Positions 35,725 to 45,349 of a stretch of DNA of 64,000 bases are shown here, in pieces. Source of the stretch: Pueribacillus sp041725775. GTDB taxonomy: Bacteria > Bacillota > Bacilli > Bacillales > UBA6769. The stretch spans positions 1 to 64,000 of the forward strand of contig NZ_JBEUEL010000006.1 in the NCBI RefSeq assembly GCF_041725775.1, written 5' to 3'. The position numbers and the translations under genes are program-made. The stretch's first letter is position 1. Every line of letters begins with the position of its first letter. The notes below the pieces were generated by a model. It ran no database searches, was not told where the DNA came from, and saw only the letters and a program-made list of their open reading frames with translations.

Positions 35725-37430
35725 TAGTCGTGGAAATCTTGACCTGATTTTATTTCGTTCACATAGCCTTTACGAATGACAAAATCTCCAAATCGTTCTG
35801 ATCCTTTTCGTTCCTTTGCATAATGATGAATGATTGGTTTTAACGATTCAATGATTTCCACTTCACCGATATTTTCACGATACAATTTATTTAATCTTTC
35901 ACCGGTAAAGCTTCCTCCAAGATACATGTTATATTTACCAGGAGCTTTTCCGATAAAAGCGATTTCTGCTAATGCAGGTCGGGAGCATCCGTTCGGACAA
36001 CCTGACATGCGAATGACGATCTCTTCATCTTGCAAACCTTCATTTGCTAACAGTTGTTCAATTTTCGTTAATAATGTTGGCAAATACCTTTCCGATTCTG
36101 CCATCGCTAACCCGCACGTTGGTAAAGCGACGCATGCGATTGAATTTCTTCGCAATGGTGAGTCGTTGTTCGTTAATTGGTATTTTTCAAGAATATTATC
36201 AATACCCTTTTTTTGCTCATGTGGAACGTTTGCGATAATGACGTTCTGATTAGGTGTGAGCCTAAAATCTCCTTGATGTACGTTGGCAATTTCTCTTAAT
36301 CCTGTCATAACATGATCTCGAATGCGTCCGTTTTGGACAAAGAGTGTGAAGTGCCAGTTGTTATCATGCCCTTGAATCCATCCGTACCGATCGCCATTAT
36401 GCTTAAATTGATATGGTCTCGGTTCTTCAAGTTTCCAGCCCAATCGATCGTGAAGCTCTGCCATGAACCAATCAAGACCACGATCGTCGATTGTATATTT
36501 GAACCGTGCATATTTCCTTACTGACCGATTGCCGAAATCTCGCTGTATCGTCATGATTTTTTCTGCAACTTCAATGATTTTTTCTGACTGGCAAAACCCG
36601 ATTACTCTCGCTAATTGCGGATACGTATATGGATCTCCATAAGTCATTCCCATGCCACCCCCGACTGCGACGTTGAAACCAACGAGTTGAGCATTCTCCA
36701 CAATTGCAATGAAACCGATATCTTGAGAAAATACGTCGACATCATTAGAAGGAGGTACAGCAATTCCGATTTTAAATTTACGAGGCAAATATTGAGAGCG
36801 GTAAATCGGCTCTATGTCTTCTTCAGTTTTGTTACTGTCAATTACTTTTTCACCGTCAAGCCAAATTTCATGATAAGCATTTGTTCGAGGCGAAAGATGA
36901 TCACTCAACTTTTTCGACCATTCATACACTGTCGCATGAATATGAGATTGATTCGGATTCGGGTTGCACATTACATTTCGATTCACATCTCCACAAGCCC
37001 CGAGTGTGTTCAGTAATGAGGCGTTAATCTCTTTTATCGTTTGCTTCATGTTCCATTTCAAAATGCCATGTAACTGAAACGATTGTCTCGTCGTAAGCCG
37101 AAGAGAACCGTTTGCGTATCGTCGGGCAAGTTCATCCATGACGAGCCATTGCTCTGGCGTTGTGACTCCTCCTGGCGCTCGCACACGAACCATAAATTGA
37201 TACGCTGGTTCTAACTTTTGTTTTTGTCGCTCGATGCGTAAATCTCGGTCATCTTGCAAATAGCTTCCGTGAAACTTCATCAAACGGTTGTCATCGTCGG
37301 GAATCCCAGCACTTACTTGATCATCTAATGTTTCTGCTAATGTTCCTCGAAGGAAATTGCTCTCTGTTTTTATCCACTCTACATCACTAGGGGGGCCGTC
37401 ATGTGTTTGCAATCGTTTATTTTGCTCCAT
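35724..37430 (-). CDS. cysI: Sulfite reductase (NADPH) hemoprotein
   Basis: CysI reduces sulfite to sulfide with siroheme and a 4Fe-4S cluster. The cluster ligands appear as CVALPTC and CPNGC (C-x5-C and C-x3-C). Siroheme phosphate-binding arginines lie in LRLTTRQSFQLHG. The length of 568 is normal. It follows cysJ by 21 bases; an internal terminator ends the operon. Confidence 0.94.
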   Translation of the reverse strand: MEQNKRLQTHDGPPSDVEWIKTESNFLRGTLAETLDDQVSAGIPDDDNRLMKFHGSYLQDDRDLRIERQKQKLEPAYQFMVRVRAPGGVTTPEQWLVMDELARRYANGSLRLTTRQSFQLHGILKWNMKQTIKEINASLLNTLGACGDVNRNVMCNPNPNQSHIHATVYEWSKKLSDHLSPRTNAYHEIWLDGEKVIDSNKTEEDIEPIYRSQYLPRKFKIGIAVPPSNDVDVFSQDIGFIAIVENAQLVGFNVAVGGGMGMTYGDPYTYPQLARVIGFCQSEKIIEVAEKIMTIQRDFGNRSVRKYARFKYTIDDRGLDWFMAELHDRLGWKLEEPRPYQFKHNGDRYGWIQGHDNNWHFTLFVQNGRIRDHVMTGLREIANVHQGDFRLTPNQNVIIANVPHEQKKGIDNILEKYQLTNNDSPLRRNSIACVALPTCGLAMAESERYLPTLLTKIEQLLANEGLQDEEIVIRMSGCPNGCSRPALAEIAFIGKAPGKYNMYLGGSFTGERLNKLYRENIGEVEIIESLKPIIHHYAKERKGSERFGDFVIRKGYVNEIKSGQDFHD

Positions 37431-37451
37431 ATCTTTTCTCTCCTTCTTAAA

Positions 37452-39266
37452 CTAATACACATCTCGTTGATACCGCTTCTCTTTTTGCATGGATGCTAAA
37501 TATTCGTTAGCTTCATCTTCCTTCAAGTTGCCTTCGTTCATCAGAATCGTTTTTAACGTTTCATGTACATCTTTCGCCATCTGCTTTTCATCACCACAAA
37601 CGTAGACAACTGCGCCTTCTTCTAACCATCGGTACACTTCGTTGCTTTTTGCGAGCATGCGGTGCTGTACGTAAACTTTTCTATCGGTATCTCGGGAAAA
37701 CGCAAGATCAATTTGCGATAATACTCCTTGTTTAAGCCATCGTTGCCATTCCACTTGATAAAGAAAATCAGTGACAAAATGCTGATCACCGAAAAATAAC
37801 CACGTTTTTCCTTGTGCAGCAATTTCTTCACGTTCCTGTAAAAAAGCCCGGTAAGGTGCAATACCTGTACCTGGTCCAATCATAATAATTGGTGTATCAG
37901 GGTTTTCTGGTAATTTAAAGTTTGGATTCTTATGAATATAGACGGGAACAGTATCACCTGCTTGTAGCCGTTCTGCGCACTGAACAGAGCAAACACCGAA
38001 TCGATCACGACCGTGAGCATGATACTGAACTTTTCCGATTGTCAGATGGACTTCGTCTGGATTTGCCTTTAAACTACTTGCGATCGAATAAAGTCGCGCA
38101 GGCATTTTTCGAAGAATCGAGACAAAGTCATGCGCTAGTACGTCTGACAGCGAAAAGTCACGAATAAAGTCAAGTAAGTCACGTCCGTAAATATAATTTC
38201 TACACGCTTTTTCATTCTTTAAAAGTGCAATTAAGTCCGTGCGGTTACGCGAAAACGGTATCGCTTTCTCTAGTAATGGCTTTGTTAATACCGTTAATTC
38301 AAAATGGTTAAGCAGCGCATCTCGTAACGTCTTTTCTTCACCAGAACGGTGGATAGCGATCAGTTCTTCTTCGTTCCACCCCATTGCTTGCGTTATCGCA
38401 TCAACGAGCATCGGATCGTTTTCTGGGTAAATGCCAAGACTATCTCCAGGTTCAAAGTGAAAATTTGCGCCCTCAATTGATAATTCAAGGTGACGTGTTT
38501 CTTTGTTCGAGCCACGTCCATTTAAATTTATTGTTTGTAAAATCTCTGCATGAAACGGATTCGTTCGTGAATATAATTCCGCCGATTTTGTAAATGTACT
38601 GATTGCGTTCGAGCTTGGAGACTTCACATTTTGCTGATCTTGTAATGCACTGATCACATTTTCAAACCATTCGGTTGCTGGTTCATCAAAGTCCAAGTCA
38701 CAATCAACGCGAGGACAAAGCCTTGTTGCTCCTAACTGCTCTAAACGTTCATCAAACTCTTTACCTGTTTGGCAAAAAAGCTCGTATGAGCGATCTCCTA
38801 ATGAAAGCACTGAAAAATGTAGGTCTTTTAATTTCGGTGCTCGTTTACTGTGTAAAAATTCATAAAAAAGTGTCGCATTATCAGGTGGATCACCTTCTCC
38901 GTGCGTACTGACGATAATGAATAAATATTTAAGCTTTTTTAATGTATTTTGTTTAAATTCGGCCATTGAAGAAAGGATTACTTTATAACCTTGAGCGTTT
39001 AAGTTTTCAGCCAACTCTTCTGCTAAGCCTTGCCCATTACCTGTTTGTGAACCATACAAAATGGTCACTTGCACTGGTGCTTGCTCTGCAAGTTCCTGTG
39101 ATTCTAAAACATTAGTTGCCGAACTCGTTAACGCCGTTAAATAGCCACTAAGCCATAACTGCTGAGAAGAAGTTAACTTTGGCAAAAGTGTGTTTAATAG
39201 TTGAATTTGCTCCTCATTAAAAGGACTATTGTTCACTTCAAGTTGCACGATATCTCCCTCACTCAA
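37452..39266 (-). CDS. cysJ: Sulfite reductase (NADPH) flavoprotein
   Basis: 604 residues: a flavodoxin domain (about 65-205, ILYGSQTGNGQGLAEELA), an FAD domain (RLYSIASSLKANPDEVHLTIG) and an NADPH domain (MIGPGTGIAPYRAFLQER). It passes electrons to CysI. It lies 54 bases after sirC, in the same direction. Confidence 0.94.
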   Translation of the reverse strand: MSEGDIVQLEVNNSPFNEEQIQLLNTLLPKLTSSQQLWLSGYLTALTSSATNVLESQELAEQAPVQVTILYGSQTGNGQGLAEELAENLNAQGYKVILSSMAEFKQNTLKKLKYLFIIVSTHGEGDPPDNATLFYEFLHSKRAPKLKDLHFSVLSLGDRSYELFCQTGKEFDERLEQLGATRLCPRVDCDLDFDEPATEWFENVISALQDQQNVKSPSSNAISTFTKSAELYSRTNPFHAEILQTINLNGRGSNKETRHLELSIEGANFHFEPGDSLGIYPENDPMLVDAITQAMGWNEEELIAIHRSGEEKTLRDALLNHFELTVLTKPLLEKAIPFSRNRTDLIALLKNEKACRNYIYGRDLLDFIRDFSLSDVLAHDFVSILRKMPARLYSIASSLKANPDEVHLTIGKVQYHAHGRDRFGVCSVQCAERLQAGDTVPVYIHKNPNFKLPENPDTPIIMIGPGTGIAPYRAFLQEREEIAAQGKTWLFFGDQHFVTDFLYQVEWQRWLKQGVLSQIDLAFSRDTDRKVYVQHRMLAKSNEVYRWLEEGAVVYVCGDEKQMAKDVHETLKTILMNEGNLKEDEANEYLASMQKEKRYQRDVY

Positions 39267-39320
39267 AATTTATCATTGTTCCAATCGATACGGTTAAAAC
39301 CACATACGTCTCCCTTTAAA

Positions 39321-39833
39321 TTAATGAAACGTTTTACCGTTACGGAACGTGCTGCTTTCCCAAGTGTCAATGTAAGTTGAAAAAGTTTCATCATAAACAG
39401 AAGCTAATTCATTACGAATTCGCTTTGCTGCAGACGGATGCAAACCATCTGTTGAAACTGCAATCGTTAAATTTCCTCGTCGCAGTGAAGCTGGGACGAC
39501 AAAATTTCCATGTGTCGCCTCACTTACGACGTTCACTAATTGATGGGGATGACATTGCTTGGCGATCATCCGATTTAACGCTTTATCATTCGTTGCGGCA
39601 ATGACAAGAAAAGCATCTTCTATATCCGTCGCATGAAAATTTTTTTTGTGCCAATGAATCTGTTGCTTATAAGCGAGTTGTTCCAACGTTTCAGTGATGT
39701 CAGGACTGACAACAGTAACGTTCGCTTCCGACGACTCTAGCAATGTTTGCACTTTTCTCGTCGCAATTTTCCCTCCACCGATGACGACAGCACGTCTATT
39801 AAAAAGATCAAGCATAACAGGATAGCCTTTCAT
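39321..39833 (-). CDS. sirC: Precorrin-2 dehydrogenase (SirC)
   Basis: NAD-dependent oxidation of precorrin-2 to sirohydrochlorin, as in YlnF. The Rossmann motif VVIGGGKIATRK is at residues 16-27 and STDGLHPSAAKRIR near 130. The start at 39833 has GAGGTGAG upstream; a longer frame to 39851 lies inside sirB. At 170 residues it is shorter than many homologues, which have a C-terminal extension. Stop is 54 bases before cysJ. Confidence 0.88.
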   Translation of the reverse strand: MKGYPVMLDLFNRRAVVIGGGKIATRKVQTLLESSEANVTVVSPDITETLEQLAYKQQIHWHKKNFHATDIEDAFLVIAATNDKALNRMIAKQCHPHQLVNVVSEATHGNFVVPASLRRGNLTIAVSTDGLHPSAAKRIRNELASVYDETFSTYIDTWESSTFRNGKTFH

Positions 39834-39840
39834 ACGAATC

Positions 39841-40587
39841 TCACCTCGCAATCATTGTTTCACGGACTCTTTCTAACAATAGTTGCACGATATTTTGATG
39901 AAAATATAAATGTTTACATAAAAAGACGGTGCGATTACAGTCAGGTAATTGTGCAATAACCTGTTCCATTCTTTGCATTAACACACCTGTAAATAATAAA
40001 TAAGGAATGACAAACACTTGCTTTGCATGGCTGTCTAAAACAGAAGCTAAACCTGTTTTAAAATCAGGTTCACATGCAGCGAGATAACATGTCGTGATGT
40101 TTGCTACCGCTGTTTTTCGTTTCAGCTGCTGTTCAATTTCGTGAAAATATCGTTTCGTATCCGGATCACTGCTCCCTCTTCCGACGAGTAAAATGCGTGC
40201 TTCTTTTTCAATCGATGTTTGTTTTTCCAACATTCGTTCGATCACGATATCAATGATTGCATCGTGTACGCCAAGCGGACGCCCGTATGTGAACTTAATG
40301 TTCGGAAAATGAACTTGCATTTTTTTCAGTAGTTTCGGGATGTCATGTTTTGCGTGACCCGCTGAAAGCAACAATAAAGGAACGACTGCGATCCTTGTTG
40401 CCCCACGTTCAATACATCTAAAAATCCCTTCTAACATCGTTGGTTTGGCTAATTCAAGAAAACAATATTCCTGTATCGGAACGTCTATTTTATGCATGCT
40501 TCGCACCATGAGTTCAGCCACCTGTGCTTGTGCTTCTTGACACCTACTCCCGTGGCTCACGTAAAGAACTGCCTGCATGGTCATCAC
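39841..40587 (-). CDS. sirB: Sirohydrochlorin ferrochelatase
   Basis: CbiX-like class II chelatase of 248 residues that inserts iron to make siroheme. Two half-repeats are visible: YVSHGSRCQEAQAQV with the metal-binding His near the start, and LLVGRGSSDPDTKRYF in the second half. VVPLLLLSAGHAKHDIP also carries conserved His. The first ATG is at 40587, with a second at 40584. Confidence 0.9.
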   Translation of the reverse strand: MMTMQAVLYVSHGSRCQEAQAQVAELMVRSMHKIDVPIQEYCFLELAKPTMLEGIFRCIERGATRIAVVPLLLLSAGHAKHDIPKLLKKMQVHFPNIKFTYGRPLGVHDAIIDIVIERMLEKQTSIEKEARILLVGRGSSDPDTKRYFHEIEQQLKRKTAVANITTCYLAACEPDFKTGLASVLDSHAKQVFVIPYLLFTGVLMQRMEQVIAQLPDCNRTVFLCKHLYFHQNIVQLLLERVRETMIAR

Positions 40588-40593
40588 TCTTTC

Positions 40594-41364
40594 TCATATG
40601 ATTAATGGCAAATCAATGTTGGCCAACTCATGTTGATACCATGAAAGTTTGTTGTTCAATTTCACAACTTCACCAATAACAATAATCGCCGGGTTTGTTA
40701 CGTTTTCAGTACTTACTTTTTCAACAATATCGGAAAGCGTTCCGGTAACTGTACGCTGTTCTTTCTTCGTCCCCCAATGAATGATTGCAACTGGTGTTTG
40801 TTTTCCGCGACCATGTGTGACTAGTTGTTCACAAATGTGAGCTAGATTCCTCATACCCATATATATGACGATCGTATCAATTCCTTTTGCGATGTTTTCC
40901 CATTGAACTTCACCTGATTGCCTATGCCCCGTTACAATAGCTACCGAACCGCTATACTGTCGATGAGTCACTGGAATACCCGCATAAGCGGGTGCAGCAA
41001 TTCCTGCAGTAATCCCAGGTACAATCTCAAAAGAAATGTTATGCGCTTGAAGCACTTCCGCTTCTTCCGCTCCTCTTCCGAATACGAACGGGTCGCCACC
41101 TTTTAACCTCGTCACAACGTTTCCATTTTTTGCATATTTAATTAAAAACTTATGAATCGTTTCTTGCTGTAACGGATAATAGTTAGGAAGTTTCCCGCAG
41201 TAAATGAGTTCCGCTGATCGTTTTGCATAGCCTAATAAGTCGTTGTTGATAAGACGGTCATACAAAATGACATCTGCTTCTTGAATTGCCCTTAACCCTT
41301 TCACCGTAATTAACTCCGGATCGCCTGGACCCGCACCTACAATATAGACTTTTCCGTTGTTCAC
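40594..41364 (-). CDS. sumT: Uroporphyrinogen-III C-methyltransferase
   Basis: Adds two methyl groups to make precorrin-2. SAM-binding motifs VGAGPGDPELITVKG (11-25), KGGDPFVFGRGAEEAEVL and TGHRQ are present. The length of 256 is that of the stand-alone enzyme. It lies 4 bases after cysC and 6 before sirB. It supplies siroheme for CysI. Confidence 0.93.
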   Translation of the reverse strand: MNNGKVYIVGAGPGDPELITVKGLRAIQEADVILYDRLINNDLLGYAKRSAELIYCGKLPNYYPLQQETIHKFLIKYAKNGNVVTRLKGGDPFVFGRGAEEAEVLQAHNISFEIVPGITAGIAAPAYAGIPVTHRQYSGSVAIVTGHRQSGEVQWENIAKGIDTIVIYMGMRNLAHICEQLVTHGRGKQTPVAIIHWGTKKEQRTVTGTLSDIVEKVSTENVTNPAIIVIGEVVKLNNKLSWYQHELANIDLPLII

Positions 41365-41368
41365 GTTG

Positions 41369-41968
41369 TCACCTCTTAATAAGTTTTTTCTTTTCTAAAA
41401 ACATAATGATTTCATCTGCTGCCTCCTCGATTGTCAACTGATCGGTCTCGATGACAAGTTCGGGATTTATCGGTTCTTCATATGGAGATGAAATTCCTGT
41501 AAAATTTGGAATTTCTCCATTTCTTGCTTTTTTATACAGTCCTTTCGGGTCGCGTTTTTCACATTCTGCAAGCGGACATTTTACATAAACTTCGAAAAAT
41601 TCCCCGTTATGAAAAAAATGTCTAACGGTTAAACGATCATCTAAAAAGGGTGAAATAAACGCTGTTAGCACTATTTGTCCGCTGTCAACGAACAACTTCG
41701 CTACTTCCCCAATTCTGCGAATGTTTTCTTTCCGATCCGCCTCGCTAAATCCTAGCCCTTTGTTTAAGCCATGGCGGATATTATCACCATCAAGTACATA
41801 GCTGCGAACGCCTCGTGCATACAATTTCGCATCGACCATATTGGCTAACGTCGACTTGCCTGATCCTGATAAACCTGTGAACCATAAAACAGCACTTTTA
41901 TGTTCATTAAGTCGTTGGCGATCGACTTTCGAAACCGTAGATTCATGCCAAATAATGTTATTCACCAT
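41369..41968 (-). CDS. cysC: Adenylylsulfate kinase
   Basis: Phosphorylates APS to PAPS. P-loop GLSGSGKS at 32-39, then DGDNIRHGLNKGLGFSEADR. The length of 199 is normal. Two bases separate it from sat. Confidence 0.94.
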   Translation of the reverse strand: MVNNIIWHESTVSKVDRQRLNEHKSAVLWFTGLSGSGKSTLANMVDAKLYARGVRSYVLDGDNIRHGLNKGLGFSEADRKENIRRIGEVAKLFVDSGQIVLTAFISPFLDDRLTVRHFFHNGEFFEVYVKCPLAECEKRDPKGLYKKARNGEIPNFTGISSPYEEPINPELVIETDQLTIEEAADEIIMFLEKKKLIKR

Positions 41969-41970
41969 CG

Positions 41971-43125
41971 TTAAAGCGCTCGCTCCTTTTTTTCCTTTAT
42001 TCCTTGAATTAAGACGTTAATCACTTCTTTCCGGCTAAACTCTTTCGGTGGTCGTTCCCCATTACGGAGCATTTCTCGAACTTTAGTTCCTGATAAAATG
42101 AGATGATCCGCTTCATCATGTGGGCACGTTTTTGATGAAGCAATATTTTCACATTTTTTGCAATAAAAGCTATGTTCGAATTTTAAAATTGTCATTTCAA
42201 GCTCATCTTCTACATGGCTGATGAGTTCTTGAGCTTCATACGTTCCGTAATAATTGCCTACGCCTGCGTGATCACGACCGACGATAAAATGTGTACAGCC
42301 GTAATTTTTACGAACAATCGCATGGAACACCGCTTCACGCGGTCCCGCATACCGCATTGCAGCTGGAAATACAGCTAAAAACACACGGTTTTCCGGATAA
42401 TAATGTTCAAGCAAAACTTGATAGCTTTCCATACGGATATGAGCTGGAATATCATCAGATTTCGTGTCACCAACAAGCGGGTTTAAAAATAACCCGTCGA
42501 CAATTTCAAGTGCAGACTTTTGAATATATTCGTGAGCACGGTGCACAGGATTACGCGTTTGGAAACCAACGACAGTTTTCCAATTAAACTTTTCAAATTG
42601 TTTTCTCGTTTCAATTGGATCGAGATGAAATTCAGCAAATCGCTTATCCGGTCGCCTAACAAGCGTGATTGGACCTGCAACATACACGTTCCCTCTTTGA
42701 AACAGTTTCGCTACACCAGGATGCTCATTGTCGTTCGTCCCATAGACAAGCTTAGATTCTGTCACTTTATTCGGTTGATACATTTCTTGAACATCGATGA
42801 CGCCATATACGATCCCGTTATATGTGAGCTTGACTCGTTCACCAATGTCTAGTTCATTTGCTTTTTCTTCACTAATCGGCAATGTAATCGGAATGCTCCA
42901 AATGTCTCCGTTTGTGAGACGCATTTCACGAACGACCGATTCATAGTCTTGTTTTCCGAGAAAGCCTTCTAACGGACTGTAAGCGCCATTTGCAATTAAC
43001 TCCAAATCACTGAGCGCAAAGCTATCAATCTCAATTTCTTTTGCAATTGTGGCTACTTGTACATTCGGATCCATTCTTTGAATAAGTGTACCGCCATGTG
43101 GCTGAATGCTACTCATATCGTGCAA
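41971..43125 (-). CDS. sat: Sulfate adenylyltransferase
   Basis: ATP sulfurylase of 384 residues. Catalytic motifs QTRNPVHRAHE and GRDHAGVG are visible, and the C-terminal C-x2-C (CKKCENIASSKTC) belongs to the bacterial Bacillus form. Its start lies 12 bases after cysH. Confidence 0.94.
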   Translation of the reverse strand: MHDMSSIQPHGGTLIQRMDPNVQVATIAKEIEIDSFALSDLELIANGAYSPLEGFLGKQDYESVVREMRLTNGDIWSIPITLPISEEKANELDIGERVKLTYNGIVYGVIDVQEMYQPNKVTESKLVYGTNDNEHPGVAKLFQRGNVYVAGPITLVRRPDKRFAEFHLDPIETRKQFEKFNWKTVVGFQTRNPVHRAHEYIQKSALEIVDGLFLNPLVGDTKSDDIPAHIRMESYQVLLEHYYPENRVFLAVFPAAMRYAGPREAVFHAIVRKNYGCTHFIVGRDHAGVGNYYGTYEAQELISHVEDELEMTILKFEHSFYCKKCENIASSKTCPHDEADHLILSGTKVREMLRNGERPPKEFSRKEVINVLIQGIKEKKERAL

Positions 43126-43137
43126 CCCCTTTGTTTT

Positions 43138-43848
43138 TTAATTTGATTCATGTAATCCGCACTCTGTTTTTTCGCTATTTGCCCATCTTCCAGAACGAAA
43201 GTCTTCAGAGTTACTGGCAGGAACGGTGCATTTTTCACAACCGATACTTGGATAGCCTTTGTCATGAAGAATGTTATACGGCAATTCGTGAAGTTCGATA
43301 TACGTCCAAATTTCTTTCCACGTCCAATCGATCAACGGACAGATTTTTATCGATTGAAATTTTTCATCTTTGTTAATGTAGTTTGTCTGGCGCCTCGAAA
43401 GTGATTGTTCACGGCGCAATCCTGAAATCCAAGCAGACACACCATTTAATTGTTCGCTTAACGGTTCAATTTTACGAAGATGACAGCAATGGTCTGGTGC
43501 TCGCTCCCATAGTCGATCACCGTATCTTTCTGCTTGCTGTTTAACTGTTAACAGAGGTTTGACGCTTTCGATTTGCAAATCCGAATATTTAGCATTTACT
43601 TCATCAATTAACAAATACGTCTCTTTAAAATGAAGATCCGTATCTAAAAATACAATTCTCGCATCTTTTTTCACTTTGCTTATGAGATCAATCAAAACGA
43701 TTCCTTCCGCACCAAAACTACATGCATATAAAATCTCATCACTGTACTCGGAATACGCCCATTTCAACACATCAAGACTATCTTTAAAAATGTTTTGCAA
43801 GCGGTTCACACGCTCGTTATTCCAAGTTGAATACATTAAAATCTCCAA
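43138..43848 (-). CDS. cysH: Phosphoadenylyl-/adenylyl-sulfate reductase
   Basis: The catalytic Cys is in ECGLH near the C-terminus. CC in DHCCHLRKIEPL and CEKC are the four ligands of a 4Fe-4S cluster, as in the Bacillus CysH, which can take APS and PAPS. The TTG at 43848 has AAAGGAGGG 7 bases upstream; an ATG at 43836 with a weaker GGAG is the other possible start. A terminator-like hairpin lies between yezD and this gene. Confidence 0.92.
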   Translation of the reverse strand: MEILMYSTWNNERVNRLQNIFKDSLDVLKWAYSEYSDEILYACSFGAEGIVLIDLISKVKKDARIVFLDTDLHFKETYLLIDEVNAKYSDLQIESVKPLLTVKQQAERYGDRLWERAPDHCCHLRKIEPLSEQLNGVSAWISGLRREQSLSRRQTNYINKDEKFQSIKICPLIDWTWKEIWTYIELHELPYNILHDKGYPSIGCEKCTVPASNSEDFRSGRWANSEKTECGLHESN

Positions 43849-43868
43849 AACCTATCCCTCCTTTGAAA

Positions 43869-43917
43869 CAAAAAAGACGGCTATCATCCAGTTAATGACC
43901 GAACGATAAACCGCCTC
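43869..43917 (-). terminator. Attenuator-like terminator between yezD and cysH
   Basis: On the minus strand GGCGGTTTATC pairs with GATAGCCGTC (with a bulge and G-U pairs) and is followed by TTTTTT. It would separate yezD from the long sulfate operon unless read through. Confidence 0.7.
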
Positions 43918-43928
43918 TAGTTGTCTAG

Positions 43929-44081
43929 TCAGCGCTCTCTGATTCGCATTTTTTCATGTTTTTCAAGTTGAACAACTTTGCCGTCTTGAACAATGATCGT
44001 GATGGAACCGTATGCAAGTGTTTGTAACATCTCATCAAGTCGCTCCATTAACCCGTTTAATTCTTTCTGTCGTTTATCCAA
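43929..44081 (-). CDS. yezD: YezD-family (DUF2292) small protein
   Basis: 50 residues from the TTG at 44081, which has AAGGGGGA 8 bases upstream. The motif YGSITIIVQDGKVVQLEKHEK is the DUF2292 signature. YezD proteins occur beside sulfur genes in Firmicutes; their function is not known to me. The frame opens upstream to 44120 without a ribosome binding site. Confidence 0.8.
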   Translation of the reverse strand: MDKRQKELNGLMERLDEMLQTLAYGSITIIVQDGKVVQLEKHEKMRIRER

Positions 44082-44157
44082 CCAGCAGTCCCCCTTCATA
44101 CGAAGACTTACTAAAAACACTTTTCATATCCACTTACTAGGTTTAATGGTTGCATTT

Positions 44158-44186
44158 ATAATATCTTGTTTTTTCCAATAAATCAA
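44158..44186 (-). promoter_or_regulatory. Promoter of yezD and the sulfate assimilation operon
   Basis: TTGATT (44186-44181), 17-bp spacer, TATTAT (44163-44158) on the minus strand, about 75 bp before the yezD start. Confidence 0.7.
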
Positions 44187-44716
44187 GTGTTAAAATTAAA
44201 TTTATTTTTTTCGTAGTTTGTTATGTTTTTAATATCATGACATAACAAAAAAGAGAAATAAATATGAATAAAAACTTAATAAACTAAAGAGAGGTCAAAA
44301 AACCTGGGGGATTATAATCGTGAACGACGAAAAACATCCGAACAAATGACTAAAAATTATGAGTCTGAAGATTAAACAGAAATTCTGAGTTATCATGGCG
44401 TCTTGCGATAATTCATGAACTAATGAGCGATACACTGACTGAAGGGACCATTGGTAGTGAAATTGATGGTGTCAAAAAAAGCCGCCGTTAAAATTTCTGA
44501 ATGTGTAATTTTCAAAAACCTTTTTATGTGTTGTACCTGCCTCTAGCTTGCTAATGATTTAACGTTATAATCATTGTTAAGAATTCCAAACCAATGGTCA
44601 GACCGTTCCCGACATTAAATTCTCATTTTTTTGTAAAAGTCATGTTCTTCCTAAATTTTAAAGTCTCCGACAATAGAATACGTTGCCTAACGACGAATCA
44701 TTCACTGAATCCTAAA
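44187..44716. other. Intergenic stretch with a degenerate plus-strand frame
   Basis: At about 44322-44495 on the plus strand, MNDEKHPNK and, after frame changes, SELSWRLAIIHELMSDTLTE followed by GTIGSEIDGVKKSRR read like protein. A GGGGG ribosome binding site lies before the GTG. It is broken by several stops and I do not recognise it, so it is probably a decayed small gene. Nothing else is seen. Confidence 0.35.
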
Positions 44717-45349
44717 TTAAACATCAAGTTTATTTCGGAGTGCATAAATTGCCGCTTGTGTCCGATCCTCTACAGCTAACTTTTGAAAAATATGACTCAC
44801 GTGTGTCTTAACAGTCTTAATTCCTATAAATAGCTCATCAGCAATTTCTTGATTCGATTTTCCATGGGCAATGAGTTTTAGAACTTCACGTTCTCGTTCG
44901 GTTAGTGCATCGTGCGGAAGTGGATCATTCATTTTGCGATAACGTGACATCATCTTTCCTGCCACTTTGCTTTCAACGACAGGCTCACCGTTAGCAGCAG
45001 CTCGAATTGCGTAAGCAATTTGAGATGCTTTTGATGTCTTCAGCAAATAGCTTAACGCACCCGCTTCGATTACCGGGTACACTTTTTCGTCGTCGACGAA
45101 GCTCGTGAGCACAATGACTTTCGTATTCGGCAATTGGGTTGTAATTTGCTTCGTCGCTTCGATTCCATTCATCTCATCCATGACAAGATCCATTAAAATA
45201 ACATCTGGCTTGAGTGCGTTTGCGAGTTCAACACCTTCTTTTCCGTTTCTTGCTTCACCAACGACTTCAATATCTTCTGTCGTTGCTAAATAAGCAGCTA
45301 GCCCCATTCTTACCATTTCATGATCATCGACTAACAATACTTTAATCAT
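44717..45349 (-). CDS. liaR: LiaR-like response regulator
   Basis: NarL/LuxR-type regulator of 210 residues: receiver with D54 (LMDLVMDEM) and a C-terminal helix-turn-helix (TEREREVLKLIAHGKSNQEIA). The gene order identifies it as the LiaR of a LiaFSR system. It overlaps the kinase by 8 bases. Confidence 0.9.
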   Translation of the reverse strand: MIKVLLVDDHEMVRMGLAAYLATTEDIEVVGEARNGKEGVELANALKPDVILMDLVMDEMNGIEATKQITTQLPNTKVIVLTSFVDDEKVYPVIEAGALSYLLKTSKASQIAYAIRAAANGEPVVESKVAGKMMSRYRKMNDPLPHDALTEREREVLKLIAHGKSNQEIADELFIGIKTVKTHVSHIFQKLAVEDRTQAAIYALRNKLDV

